Positions 10,103 through 20,841 of a DNA stretch of 64,000 nt are shown here, piece by piece. The notes below the pieces were generated by a model, which worked only from the letters and a program-made list of their open reading frames with translations, did not search any database and had not been told where the DNA came from. Positions within the stretch are counted from its first letter, which is position 1. Every line of letters begins with the position of its first letter. The DNA comes from Tupaia tana (Eukaryota > Chordata > Mammalia > Scandentia > Tupaiidae), in the NCBI GenBank assembly GCA_026018925.1, contig JAKSZU010000016.1:54332496-54396495 (forward strand). Reading direction: 5' to 3'. Made by a program: the position numbers and the translations under genes.

Positions 10103-10665
10103 GTTGTAGTCTAAATTGTTGCTAAAACAGAGAATACCTGAAACTGGGTAATCGATGTAGAAAAACAGAAGTTTATTCGGTATACAGTTCAGAGGTTGGA
10201 GGTCCAGGGGCCATGTCTGGGCTGGCCTTGCAGAGCCCTGGTTGCACCAGCAGGGACTGAGCAGAGCAGAACAGCTTGTGTCCGTCAGCTGTTCCGTCTG
10301 GCCTTCTGCCTCCTTACAAACCCACCAGAATTCGATCACAAGGGTCTGCCCTAGTTACTTAACCACTCCCAAAGGCTCAAACTTTTTCTTTCTTTCTTTT
10401 TTTTTTTTTTTAAAATAATTATTTTATTTAACTTTATTTATTTACTTACTTGTTTATTTTAATTTGACCAGAGAGGGACAGAGCAAGAGTGACAGTGAGA
10501 AGGAAAGTGGGAAAGTAGCTGCCAGGTCCTGGACTTAAACTATTGTCGGCTACATGGGAGTCCAGCACCCTTGACCACCACGCCACCTACCAGCCCCAAG
10601 GCCCAACCTTTTGACAACAAATCTTGACACATGCATTTTGGGATTACGCAAACTATATGGATGAC
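10103..10665 (-). mobile_element. MST/THE1-like LTR, interrupted
   Basis: ACAGAGAATACCTGAAACTGGGTAAT...AACAGAAGTTTATTCGG is the reverse of the typical 3' part of MST-type MaLR LTRs. An S-type SINE interrupts it at 10412-10597. Confidence 0.55.
10412..10597 (-). repeat. tRNA-derived SINE, S type
   Basis: TTTTAATTTGACCAGAGAGGG on the plus strand and a tRNA-like head at the right end. It sits in the older MaLR LTR. Confidence 0.85.
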
Positions 10666-11002
10666 CTTGTCTCGGAAATCAGAGGGGCATCACTTTAGTG
10701 AGATTCTTTTGATCAAAACAGTCACAAACCCCCCGCTTGAGTGAAGAGGAGGGATCCAGGACTCCACTGCCTGCTGCCAAAGCCACCTCTGGATGGAGCT
10801 GTCATTGCAGCCACTGTTGGAAAAATGTGAGCTGCCACAGAGGAATGGGAGGTACCAGGAAGGCACAGCGGTGGGAGCAGCGGCAGCTTCTTTTCTCATC
10901 AGGCAAGGGTGCTGAAAGTTTCTGCCTGGACCGTGTTTCCATAGCCCTCCCCAAATTCTGCTCTCTACTCAGTCTTTTTCCATTAACTTCTTTTTTTTCA
11001 TG

Positions 11003-11318
11003 ATTTTTGCCATAGGGCACATGCGCTTGCTGGAGAGAGAGAGAGAGAGGCAGAGAGAGAGAGATAGAGAGAGAGGAGAGAGAGAGAGAGAGAAAGAAAG
11101 AAAGAGAGACAGAGAGAGACAGTGAGAGGGAAGGTGAGAACTCACTCCCCAGGCAGGATGACCACACTGCAATACCTTGTCCTCCATTCTCCTCTTGAGA
11201 TTTTTGGCACGCACGCACATGTTCCCGGCATGATTTCCAAGCTGCCAGGTCTAGGACTCGAACCACAGTCAATCATGTGGAATCCAGTGCCTTAACCGCA
11301 ATGCCACCTACTGGTCTG
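11003..11318 (-). repeat. tRNA-derived SINE, L type, with expanded GA tract
   Basis: L-type copy whose internal GA-rich stretch has grown to about 90 bp (11033-11125), making the element longer than its relatives. Confidence 0.85.
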
Positions 11319-12567
11319 GACTCAGTAATATGTGTACTGAATGAATGAGGGAATGAATGAGCCCAGGAGAAGTAGCAGCTGGCCAGGGATGTGGAGGTGG
11401 GGGTGGGGCAGCACTCTCACCTTTGCCACTGTCTCCTGGCCTCAGTTTCTCCATCTGTAAAGTGGAAGGAGTGGTCTGGTTGATCTTGATCCCTCCTCCC
11501 AAGTCTGCAGTTCCATGACACCGTCACCCAGATCCCTTTTGGGATTTGCCTTTGGAGGTGGAAATTCGTTCTTCCGACTCATGGCTTAGATTTACAAAAC
11601 AGCGAGGATGTTCTGTGACGTCTGCTAATGCGGTAGAGTAGAGACCCCTGGATGGAATTAGTGCATGTGGACTTCAGTGTCTTTGGGCAAATCATATCAC
11701 CTTTTGGGGCCTGAGTTTCCACGTCTGTAAAGTGGGGTTACCTGCGCCGCTCCATGGGACTGCTGTGGGAATTGGGGACATGGCACTGCAAGAGCCCTTT
11801 CAACTCTGTGTAGCCCCAGATGAGTGCACGGGTGTGTGGCCACCTGGTTAAACGTGCAGGGCAGTGCAGGTGATGAGGCCCATTTCCTGTGTGCCTGTGA
11901 CACTGGCTCAGAAGATTGCTCTCGAAGGCACATTCTGAGAGGATAAAGTGCAGGGGTCTTGCTGGGGAATCGGGAGTGAGCAAGACTGACATTCTAGTTG
12001 GGTAGAGTCTATGTCCAGAAACTAGTGAAGACATATACGAGTCCTGAAGACAATATGCCAGGGCGATGTGATAGCAACCAGATAGCCCGCGTGGACAAGG
12101 TGCCTGTCCTGCAAAGGTCTGGAAGAAGAATCTGCAGGTAAAAGGAATGGGGGGTGGTGAGTGGGGAGGGGGTGCTGGTGCAGGACCACCTTTTGAGGTG
12201 GTCAGTCCCTGTCACTGGAGGGAGAGTGGTTAGGAGTTATAGACAGAGCTCCGGTGGGAGGTTAGGTGTGAAAAGTTGGAGTTGGAGCCTAGCTGTAGGG
12301 AATCCTTAAAGCCTGGGTTTGGGCTTTGCCTGGACCCTAAAGATCCCGAACCTTCCCAGGGTCCCAGGAAGGGATGAGTGCTGGGTGTGGAGGCCATGGC
12401 CTGCTCAGGTGGGGGTGGAAAAAAGAGGAGCAAGAGAGAAGGCTCAAAAGCACTCTGTTAGGCCAAGGAGCATCTTTTTCTGGGGTTCAGGTTCTTTCTG
12501 GTCCCTAATGTCTATGTGAGTTGGCTTTGGGTCTCCTCCCAGAGTTTGGCAAGTCATGCTGAAGGTC
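11319..12567. other. Unique sequence with MIR fragments
   Basis: Mostly unique DNA. MIR cores are visible near 11435-11470 (CTCAGTTTCTCCATCTGTAAAGTGG) and 11650-11780 (TTTGGGCAAATCA...GAGTTTCCACGTCTGTAAAGTGGGG), both in the forward sense. No gene recognised. Confidence 0.55.
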
Positions 12568-12579
12568 ATGGGGTGTCCC

Positions 12580-12597
12580 GTCCCTGTTCGGGTGCCA
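12580..12597 (-). other. Lysine-tRNA primer-binding-site-like sequence
   Basis: Plus-strand GTCCCTGTTCGGGTGCCA matches the 3' end of tRNA-Lys3 at 17 of 18 positions, so the minus strand reads as a lysine primer binding site. It begins two bases beyond the usual LTR end at 12600. It lies inside the target duplication and is followed by a repeat of the LTR terminus TGTCCCG (12574-12580). Confidence 0.75.
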
Positions 12598-12659
12598 TGT
12601 GTCCCGACCCGGGAGGAGAGTCGAACAGTTTTCCTGAGGGAAGGAGTGAGAGCCGGAAC

Positions 12660-12910
12660 AAGCAGCACAGTGTCACAACACGGAGACGACACAGTGTCTT
12701 CAGTGTCGTCTGTTTATTGTGAGCAGCACAGTACAGCACGGAGACGACGCAGTGTTACAACTCTTCAGGGTCCCGTCGTCTATTGTGAGCAGCACGGAGA
12801 CGACGTGGTGTGTCACAGCTCTTCAGGGTCATCCGAAGACGATGTAGTGTTACAACTCTTCAGTGTCGTCTGGAGACTGTGTGGTGTTTCAGCTCTTCAG
12901 GCTCTCCAGG
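12660..12910. repeat. Degenerate tandem repeats inside the LTR
   Basis: Modules of the form CAGCACGGAGACGAC and TGTTACAACTCTTCAGGGTC recur about four times at roughly 60-70 bp spacing. The related LTR at 54.6 kb lacks this block, so it is an expansion in this lineage's R/U5 region. Confidence 0.7.
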
Positions 12911-13246
12911 GTTGTCGTCTTCCTGGTCTTCTGTGTCCTCTTCGTTGTCTTCCTGGTCGCCTGGCTATTGTGGGCCAGGCATCGTGGTTATATACACGCT
13001 GGTGGGCCATGATTGGTTGAATGAAGGATCGTAAAAGGTGGGTTATGATTGGTTGTAAACGGTGGGTTATAATTGGTTGCTTTTGGACCAATCATGAGGT
13101 GCCAGATATGCAAATCTGAGGGATCCTAGTGGCCAATCAGAGCAAGGTTTCGAAGGTCAGGTTTTTTGAGGGAACCAATCATGGCAGTTGTTTGCTCTCT
13201 GAGAAACCTCTGCAGACTTGCTGGTGCGCAGCCTCCCACAATGGGG

Positions 13247-13741
13247 GTTTACTAAAAGTTCTTGAGCAAGGAAGGAGACTGAGTGAATGGATGCTTATAC
13301 GCTCATTCTGAGGGAGCCCAGGCAGGCCTCGGTCACTTCATTTTTCCAGACATTTTCCCAGGGCTGCGGGCAAGAAATTTCTCTGATTCTTTGCTAGAGA
13401 TGCCGCCTTCCTCCCTTCCCCCGCTACCTCACACTCCCCCAGGAAAGGATTACTGGTTCCCAAAGTGCAGTGGACTGGATTAATGTAAACAGGCACCGCT
13501 TAATCCACACCAGCCATTATCCTCATCCCGGGGACGGGGCCTTCCTTCCCTGGTGCTCCTAGGCCTGCTCAGCCTTGCAGGAGCCCCTAAGGGCCAGATG
13601 CCAGCCTCTCTGCTGCAAATCCACGTGCTCAGACACAGACAGACGCCAGGCATTGCCGGCCCCGCCGTGGCGGAGAGTGGGAAATGGAAAACAAGTGAAC
13701 GAGCCTTCATTTGGGAGAGCGAGGTCTGTCCTTCAGTTTGC
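13247..13741. other. Unique sequence, no feature seen
   Basis: Flank between the solo LTR and a young SINE. No coding exon or named repeat recognised. Confidence 0.4.
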
Positions 13742-13757
13742 AGGCTGCATAACTTTT

Positions 13758-14035
13758 CTTTTTTTTTTTTTTTTTCTTTTTTTGGAGAGGTTTTTGCTAT
13801 AGGGTGCGTGCGCTCGCCAGACAGACAGAGAGAGACAGAGAGACAGAAAGCAGGAAATCACCCCCCAGGGGGGATGGCCACGCCGCAATCCCTTCTCCTC
13901 CATTCTCCTCTCGGGATCTTGGGCACGCACGCACACGCGCCCGGCGTGAGTTTAAGCCGCCGGGTCCGGGACTCGAACCGCGGTCGACTACGTGGGAGTC
14001 CAGCGACATAGCCATTACGCTAACTGCTGGTCCCT
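13758..14035 (-). repeat. tRNA-derived SINE, L type, young
   Basis: Nearly intact copy with many CpG sites and intact A- and B-boxes (B-box GGTTCGAGTCC). The perfect 16-bp target duplication AGGCTGCATAACTTTT lies at 13742-13757 and 14036-14051. It differs from the copy at 38.996 kb at only about three positions in the body. Confidence 0.95.
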
Positions 14036-14109
14036 AGGCTGCATAACTTTTAAAAGCCAAAAGGTTGACGGGGGTGGAAGCCGGTAGCTGCGAGGCCTCT
14101 ATGCCCTTA

Positions 14110-14205
14110 CTATGCACACCGCTGTGCCTCGGTTTCCTCATCTGTCAACTGGGGTTGTTGTAAGGTTCAAGGTGACGTGTGTAGGTGCTGAGACCCGATC
14201 AGGGG
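14110..14205 (+). repeat. MIR fragment
   Basis: CCTCGGTTTCCTCATCTGTCAACTGGGGTTGTTGTAAGG is a clear MIR core in the forward sense. Confidence 0.7.
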
Positions 14206-14274
14206 GACGCGCTCAGCCGAGCTGAATTGCTGCTGCTGTTATTTTGCCTGTTCCTGGTGCCTGAGCTTTATTTA

Positions 14275-14538
14275 TTTATTATTTTTTTAAAAGACTTTTG
14301 CTATGGGACATGTTCGCTCCCCAGAGAGGAGAGAGACACAGAGAGACAGTGAGAGGGAAAGTGAGAAAGCACCCCCCAGAATGGCTGCACTGCAATCCCT
14401 TCTCCTCCATTCTCCTTCTGTGGTCTTGGGTGCTCACACACACGCACCCAGTGTGATTTTCAGGCCACCAGGTCTGGGACTTGACTGTGGTCAGCCATGT
14501 GAGAGTCCAGCACCTTAACCACCATGCCACCTGCTGGG
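14275..14538 (-). repeat. tRNA-derived SINE, L type
   Basis: Older minus-strand L-type copy; the head at the right reads CAGCAGGTGGCATGG on the complement. Confidence 0.84.
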
Positions 14539-14924
14539 GCTTTTTAATATTCTGGGAGCTAGTTCTGGGGAGGGTCAGGGTGTGAGTCTGAAGGTGTGAT
14601 TTTGCAGGAATCGTTCCTGAATTCTGTATCGCTACGATGCAGCTCTGGATGGCTGCCCTCTGGGTACCTGGTGCACCTGTTGGTTATTTAAGTCACTGGG
14701 ACTCAGCAGTGAGGGGTAGGGCAGTAGCAATGAACCGCAGCTCTCTCTGAGACAGTCCCACGTGGGACGCTTCCTAGTTTAAGTCTGGAGACCCTTCTGA
14801 GTGTACAAGGCACAAGTGTGCCCATTATCCAGGGCTGGCTGATGACTGGACATAGATTGTGGTGGCAGGGTGCATGTGCTCTCTTCCTCTCACTTGTAGA
14901 AGAAATAAATAAATACACTTCAAA

Positions 14925-15416
14925 AATATTTATTTTATTTAATTTATTATGATTGTTTTAAAATTTATTATAGGGCATGTGTGTTCACCAGACACACACA
15001 CACACATGCATGTATGAAGAGAGAGAGAAAGAGTGAGAAAGGGGAACCAGCAGTTAGCGTAATGGCTATGTCGCTGGACTCCCACGTAGTCGACTGCGGT
15101 TCGTGTCCCGGACCCGGTGGCTTAAAACTCATGCCGGGCGTGTGTGCGTGCATGCCCAAGATCCCGAGAGGAGAATGGAGGAGAAGGGATTGCGGCGTGG
15201 CCATCCCCCCTGGGGGGTGATTTCTCGCTTTCTGTCTCTATGTCTCTCTCTGTCTGTCTGGCGAGCGCATGCGCCCGATAGCAAAAACCTCTCAAAAAAA
15301 AAAAAAAAAAAAAAAAGAGTGAGAAAGTAAAAAAACAAACTGCCAGGTCCAGGACTCAAACCACAGTTGGCCAAGTGGGAGTCCAGTGCCTCAACTACCA
15401 CGCCACTTGCCAGACC
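14925..15416 (-). repeat. tRNA-derived SINE, S type, split
   Basis: An older minus-strand S-like copy cut in two by the young SINE at 15042-15316. Its outer flanks AAATACACTTCAAAA and AAATACACTTTTAAA look like its own target duplication. Confidence 0.8.
15042..15316 (+). repeat. tRNA-derived SINE, L type, variant-B-box subfamily
   Basis: GGGGAACCAGCAGTTAGCG head, B-box position GGTTCGTGTCC, end CTCTC plus A-tail. The duplication GAGTGAGAAAG shows insertion into the SINE at 14925-15416. Confidence 0.93.
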
Positions 15417-15450
15417 CAGTAAATACACTTTTAAAAGGAAGGGAGTCCTT

Positions 15451-15656
15451 GGGCCAGCAGGTGGTGTGGTGGATAAGGGCGCTGGATTCCCACATGGCCA
15501 ACCATGGTTCAAGTCCTGGACCTGGTGGCTTGCTTTCTCACTTTCCCTTTCTCTCTCTCTCTCGTCAAATAAAGAAAAAAAATAACAATAACAAATGGAA
15601 ATAAATAAATAAATAATTCTTTAAAAAATTATTAAAAAAAAAAGAAAGAAAGAAAA
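15451..15656 (+). repeat. tRNA-derived SINE, S type
   Basis: Short-type copy with target duplication AAGGGAGTCCT on both sides and an expanded (AAAT)n tail. Confidence 0.87.
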
Positions 15657-15659
15657 GAA

Positions 15660-16385
15660 AGGGAGTCCTATGGGACTCCAAACCCTACCTAGTCAGGTTT
15701 GGATGGTAAGTCCCAGGAGGGCAAGGCTGGGAAGGTGTGTGGTCTTCCCCAAAGTGGTTTCATTTAAGGCTTGTGTGACAGGCAACTCCGGAGTGTCCTG
15801 GGGCTCCCGAGGGAGAGAGACCCTAAGTCCAAAGCCACCGCAGGGCTTCTGGGCAGGTCATGGCAGAGGGGCTACACCCAGGGCCTCTTCTCAATATTGC
15901 AAAGATGATTTGCTCTCTGGGAAGGCATCTGACCTCTTCAAAATCCCTGTACAGCTGCAGAAAACACTGGCATTGGGCACTGCTGGATCACGCCTGAGAT
16001 AGGAGCCTCATCTGGGGGAAAAGAGCAATTTATCAGGGGCCGTGCCTTCCAGCGACTGGGAACCTTTCAGAGCTTGATTGCAGTTAATGCGCCAGCCTTC
16101 CCGAAGTGTTTTATTCCACTCTCAAATGAGATAATGAAGCCTTTTAATGTACTGTCCCACTCCCAAACAGAGTGAGCAGGTCAGGGATCATCCATGCCCC
16201 AGGCCCAAGGAGGCGGAAGGCTGGAACCGGTTCCAGAGACCCCTCTGCATCTGGCGCACTGTGGACACCCTTCTCAGCTCTTAGGTCCTTCTGGCAAACC
16301 AACCTGTGGGGCCAACCTTGCTCGTCTTCTGGATTGGACTGGACATCCTTAAATCCACTGGACAGGATCTGAATTTAGATTTCAC
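15660..16385. other. Unique sequence, no feature seen
   Basis: No repeat or exon recognised, though AT-rich runs near 16080-16150 could be conserved non-coding DNA. Confidence 0.35.
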
Positions 16386-16600
16386 CAAGGGGCCCAGGTG
16401 TGGCGGCACAGGTGGGAAGGCACTGCTGCACGGAACAGGGCCCGGGTTCGGATCCTGGGTTAACCTGAACCGCACACACTGGGCACAGCTGCGTGTACCT
16501 GTGATTCTGTCTCCCTGGGGGGCTGGAAGACGATCAAGGAACGGTGAGACCCTGCTGGGGGTACCTGCCTCTTTCTTGCTCATGTAAGAAAAAACCAGGA
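16386..16600 (+). repeat. Older tRNA-derived SINE, different family
   Basis: GGGCCCAGGTGTGGCGGCACAGG... with B-box GGGTTCGGATCC, then a unique body ending in TCTTGCTCATGTAAGAAAA. The same body ending (TCTTTCTCTTGCTCATGGAATAAA) occurs at 31890-32097, so this is a separate, older family. Confidence 0.65.
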
Positions 16601-17319
16601 CATCTTCTCTTCCATCTTCTCACCTTGAATCACAACTCCTGTCATTTCACAAGAGTGAAAGTGAGGCTCAGAAGCATTGAGTTGCTCTCCTCAGAGCATC
16701 TGGCTAGAAAATGGAAGATTGCAACTTGGACCTGGGTCTACCCGGCTTCCTCCTGCCCTGGAGGCTCTTCTTTGTGCTCTGTGTAGAGGCTGATGCTCTG
16801 GACGGGGCCCCTTGCATCAGTAAGGCCCAAAGCCACGTCATCATCTTCTCATGAACTCTTCTAAAAAATGTAAGCCTCTTTGCAAAAGAGGATATCCCTC
16901 CACATGGCTACTGGCTCTACCCCATTAGTAACAGGGCATGTCAATGGAAACCCAGAGCAGCCCATGGTAGGCCGCGGAGGCCCCCACATGAGGGGTCATG
17001 ATCCCTGTGTCAGGACTGTGAATGTCGGCAACTGGGACGGCCTCAAGCACAGAGAGCGCCTTCACTCAAGGTCATTCCCCTTCCTCAGGGGCCTATGACC
17101 CGTGGCTGTGGGAGGGGCATGAAGGTCCCGCCCCTCTGGCCAAGGTGGCACAGCTGTGAAGGACGACTCTAGCGTTAGTGCTCCTCTGCTCAGTGGAGAC
17201 TCGCCTCCTCCTCCTTGCTCCTGCATCATCCCTGCCTGCTGTTCTCAAGGACACTTCTTAATTTTCCTTTGTCAGAGAGAAAGAGAGAGACAGAGAAAGG
17301 GAGAGAGACAGAGATGGAT
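16601..17319. other. Unique sequence, no gene seen
   Basis: Possible MIR-like remnant near 16640-16730; otherwise unremarkable. Confidence 0.35.
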
Positions 17320-17542
17320 ATTTATTTGTTTCTTCCACAAATGAGAGAGACAGAGCAATACAGAGACAGCACCTCAATGGGATCTCTACACCAGGAGCCA
17401 CCCCAGCCTCAGCTGGCCGGGACCATGGTAGGCATGTGCCCAGTGTCCTCAGGGAGGTCTCCACACAGGAGCCTGGGACATTCCCAAGTGGGTCAGCTTT
17501 GCAGAGTGTCACCTTTTACCACCGCACTACCACCTGGCCCTT
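17320..17542 (-). repeat. Older tRNA-derived SINE family, minus copy
   Basis: TTATTTGTTTCTTCCACAAATGAGAGAGACAGAG...CCACCGCACTACCACCTGGCCC: a GA-rich 3' part at the left and a tRNA-like head at the right. It is diverged from the L and S types. Confidence 0.55.
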
Positions 17543-17544
17543 GA

Positions 17545-17690
17545 AGTGGGTATTTCTGTTGGTCTTGCTGTGTTGCAATGCTCCTGCCCCAGCCCCCTAA
17601 GTAGTTAGGATTGCAAGCACACATCATTATGCCCTGTGTGTTTTGGCTGACCCGGGAACCCAGCCTGGGTCTCCAGTGTGGACTCCAGCC
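17545..17690 (-). repeat. Possible 7SL-derived SINE fragment
   Basis: GGTCTTGCTGTGTTGC...CTCCTGCCCCAGCCCCCTAAGTAGTTAGGATTGCAAGCAC follows the reversed Alu/FLAM pattern but with heavy decay. Confidence 0.45.
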
Positions 17691-17741
17691 TCCTGGCAGT
17701 GGTGCTCCCTGTGGACCACTGTGACTGGGTTCTAGATGCCT

Positions 17742-17786
17742 TTTAAAAAATTTCCAGAGGTTGCATGTGCTCAGCAGAGAAAGAGT

Positions 17787-17833
<47 letters not shown>

Positions 17834-18015
17834 AAGCACCTCCCAGTGGCGTGTGGTCATGCTATGGTCCCTTCTCCTTCATTTCTCCATCCCGTTGGGA
17901 TGTTGGACTCGTGCACACATGCGCCCACCTGCTTTTCAAGCTGCCAGGCCCTGGACTTGAACCACAATTGGCTAGGTGGGGTCTGGCTCCCTTAACCATT
18001 AGGCTATGGAGCTAC
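17742..18015 (-). repeat. tRNA-derived SINE, L type, with (GA)n
   Basis: Diverged L-type copy with a pure (GA)n run of about 45 bp at 17787-17830. Confidence 0.8.
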
Positions 18016-18032
18016 TCTGACACATTTTATTT

Positions 18033-18228
18033 TTTTTTAAAGAATTATTTATTCAATTTTATTTATTTATTACTGTTATTATTAAATTTGACACAGGGCA
18101 TGTGCACTCACCAGAGAGAGACAGGGTGGGGAGGGGAGCGAGAAAACACATCATCAGGTCCAGGACTCGAACTGTGTTTGGCCGTGTGGGCGTCCAGTGC
18201 CTTTACCACTGCACCACCTACTGGCCCC
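18033..18228 (-). repeat. tRNA-derived SINE, S type
   Basis: A-tail, AAATTTGACACAGGGC, GA segment, then the tRNA-like head in reverse at the right end. Confidence 0.83.
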
Positions 18229-18299
18229 CAACACTTCTTAATAAATATCGTGCGTGCCACATCCATCTCAGAACTCGTTTCCTAAGGAAACTCCCCTGT

Positions 18300-19400
18300 G
18301 ACAACTACAAAATTAGAATGGTTAAAATAGTTTGAAAAATTACATAGTTTTATCTACCTAAATTCTCTGTCCTTTGTCCCCAACAGGTAAACCTATCCTA
18401 CTTCTCACGTGTGGAAGCTACAAACCAGAGGTATATCCCCTACATGTATACAGTCAGTTGATTTTTTGCAAAGGTGCAAAGGCACTTCAGTGGCGAAAGG
18501 GTTGCCATTTCAACAAATGGGGTTGGACAAGTGCATTGTATAGATAATTGGAATAAGGCAGCTTTTAAAAAAATAAAAGCAAACATATCCTTACTACCTG
18601 ACCCAGCAATTCCATTGCTAGGTGTTCACTCAGGACAAATGTAAATTTGTATTCATACCAGATATTTGTAGCTGGTTTAGTCATAGTAGCCTCAAATGGA
18701 AAAATAAATAAATGAACAGTAGTAGCTAGTGAATGGATGAACATATTGGCACATCCACACATACTATGCAGCAATTAAAAGAATAAAATAATAAACTGTT
18801 GATATACTCATTGGTATGAAAGAATGTCAAACACAGTCTGCTGAGTGGAAGAAGACTCAGGGCAGTGGGCTGTATGATTCAAGAACTGATGCTGGGGAGA
18901 AGGAATTACGTATGAACAGCCACTGGGGCCTTTGGAGGAATGATGAAACTAACTTGTATCGTAATTGAGATGATGGCTACACATCTGTATGCATTTGCCA
19001 AAAATCACAAAACTGTACACGAAAATGAGTAAATTTTCTTTTTTAAGGTTTTTGCCATGGAGCATGTGTGCTCACTGGCACGGAGAGAGTGAAAGTGAGA
19101 AATCACCCTCTCTCTCCCCACTCCCCCAGGGCATGGTCACACTGCAATCCCTTCTCCTCTAATCTCTTTGTAGGATGTTGGGCATGATGTGCACACGCCC
19201 AGTGTGATTTTCAAGCTATTGAGTCTGGGACTAGAATTGCAGTCAGTCATGTGGGTTCCAGTGTTTTACTCTCCACACTACCTGTTGGCCCCTAAAATGA
19301 GTAAATTTTACTATATGCGAATTATCTCAGTAAGCCAGACTACAAAATTGAACCAAGAACATTTTGTGTTACTGGTATCACATTGTATGTATCCTTCTTC
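18300..19400 (+). mobile_element. LINE-1 fragment, 3' region
   Basis: TACTACCTGACCCAGCAATTCCATTGCTAGG and AATGGATGAACATATTGGCACATCC...ATACTATGCAGCAATTAAAAG are classic L1 ORF2 end sequence in the forward sense. It is riddled with stops, and a SINE splits it at 19033-19295. Confidence 0.85.
19033..19295 (-). repeat. tRNA-derived SINE, L type
   Basis: Inserted in the L1 at 18300-19400; AAAATGAGTAAATTTT is repeated on both sides as target duplication. Confidence 0.87.
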
Positions 19401-19427
19401 AACCTGCAGCTCACTGTCAATGATTTT

Positions 19428-19699
19428 TTGTTTGTTTGTTTGTTTTTTGAGAGGTTTTTGCTATAGGGTGCGTGTGCTCACCAGAAAGACAGAGAGTCAG
19501 AGAGACAGAAAGTGAGAAATAACCCCCCAGGGGGGATGGCCACGCCATAATCCCTTCTATCCATTCTCCTCTTGGGATCTTGGGCACGTACGCACGCACA
19601 CGTGCCCGGCGTGAGTTTAAGCCACTGGGTCCAGGACTCAAACCGGGGTTGACTACATGGGAGTCTAGTGACATAGCCATTACGCTAACTGCTGGTCCT
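19428..19699 (-). repeat. tRNA-derived SINE, L type
   Basis: Perfect 18-bp target duplication TCACTGTCAATGATTTTT (19411-19428 and 19700-19717). The A-tail is interrupted as (GTTT)n. Confidence 0.92.
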
Positions 19700-20360
19700 T
19701 CACTGTCAATGATTTTTGAGATTCATCCAAGTTGATACTAGATAGGCTGTAATGATACATGTAATTCATTAATTTAAACTGTTACAACATATTTCATTGT
19801 ACATTGTACCTTCATTTATTTATTTTGTGTTATTTTTTTCCTTCTGTTTCGAACAATGTTGCAATAAACTTTGCTGTAAATGTATTCTTTAGCCTGAGTG
19901 CTGAGATTTTCTACTGAGCTATTTACATAGAATAGTAGATGAAAAGTGGGAGCAAAGGCTATGAGCATCTCTGTTTTGCTCTCCAGGGGCTTACATTAGC
20001 TGAAACTTGACCAAAGACCAATCTGTGAGAATTCCATTCTTGTACATGCTCATCAACAATTGGCATTATTAGACTTTAGCTTTTGCTTAGCTGACAATTA
20101 TAACATGGTATCTCATAGTTGTTTTATTCTATAATGTCCCTGATTTTGTTTGATCATTTGAATTTTTTTCCTGTGAATTACCTGCTCATATTTTCTGCCT
20201 ATTTAAATTTTTTCCCCTATTGTGTTATGTCTTTTCTTCTTGATGTGTATGAGTTTTTTTTTTTTTTTTCTCCTCTCAGTTGGTTCTAGATTATAATCCT
20301 TTGTATAGGTAGCAAATGTCTTCTTTCCATCTATTATGGAAATTATAAAAAATATTTTAT

Positions 20361-20540
20361 GGTCCAGCAGGTGACATGGTGGTTAAGGTGCTGGACACCC
20401 CCACATGGCTGACCATGGTTTGAGTCCTGGACCTGGTAGTTTGCTTTCTCACTTTCCTTCTCTCTGTGTGTCTGTCTTTCTCTGGTCAAATTAAAATAAA
20501 TGAATGAATACATAAAATTAAATAAATAATTCTTTAAACA
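20361..20540 (+). repeat. tRNA-derived SINE, S type
   Basis: GGTCCAGCAGGTGACATGGTGG head and a tail with AAATTAAATAAATAATTCTTTAAA, retaining the TCTTT motif. Confidence 0.86.
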
Positions 20541-20574
20541 TATTTTATTATTTATTTATTTTTTAAAATTTTAT

Positions 20575-20838
20575 TTTAATTAATTTATTTTTGAGAGATT
20601 TTTGCTGTAGGGCATATGCACGCACCAGCGAGACAGATAGAGACAGGGAGATAGAAAGCAAGAAATTGCCCCCAGGGGGGATTGCCATGCCACAATCCCT
20701 TCTCCATTCTCCTCTTGGAATTTTGGGCATGCACACACACGTGTTTGGTTTGAGTTTCAAGCTACCAGATCTGGGACTCAAACCATGGATGGCCACATGA
20801 GAGTCTAGTGCCTTAACCACCATGCCACTTGCTGGCCC
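20575..20838 (-). repeat. tRNA-derived SINE, L type
   Basis: Minus-strand L-type copy abutting another SINE-like element at its right. Confidence 0.85.
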
Positions 20839-20841
20839 CTT

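Larger units (their letters stand above)
12574..13240 (-). mobile_element. Solo LTR of a class II-like endogenous retrovirus
   Basis: On the minus strand the element begins TGTGGGAGG and ends GGGACA, bounded by a perfect 6-bp duplication ATGGGG (12568-12573 and 13241-13246). It carries repeated CCAAT boxes (ATTGG on plus, 13010-13080), a TATA box (TTATATA at 12988-12994) and an AATAAA signal (complement at 12713-12718), giving U3, R and U5 in order. It is related to the LTR at 54610-54998. The last 26 bp (12574-12599) include a lysine-tRNA primer-site complement not expected inside an LTR. No gag, pol or env sequence is attached. Confidence 0.82.

Noticed and set aside
12444..12567. Proviral leader or gag to the left of the 12.6-kb LTR
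   Set aside because: The primer-site-like sequence first suggested a provirus, but the ATGGGG duplication shows the element ends at 12574, and the frame beyond has no gag similarity that I recognise.
13797..14015. Recurring frame MAMSLDSHVVDRGSSPGPGG... in many places
   Set aside because: This is the read-through of the L-type SINE body. It appears at every young copy in either orientation and is not a gene family.
13930..14035. Possible functional tRNA genes at SINE heads
   Set aside because: Heads have A- and B-boxes but mismatched stems and no proper acceptor pairing, and they are always joined to a SINE body.
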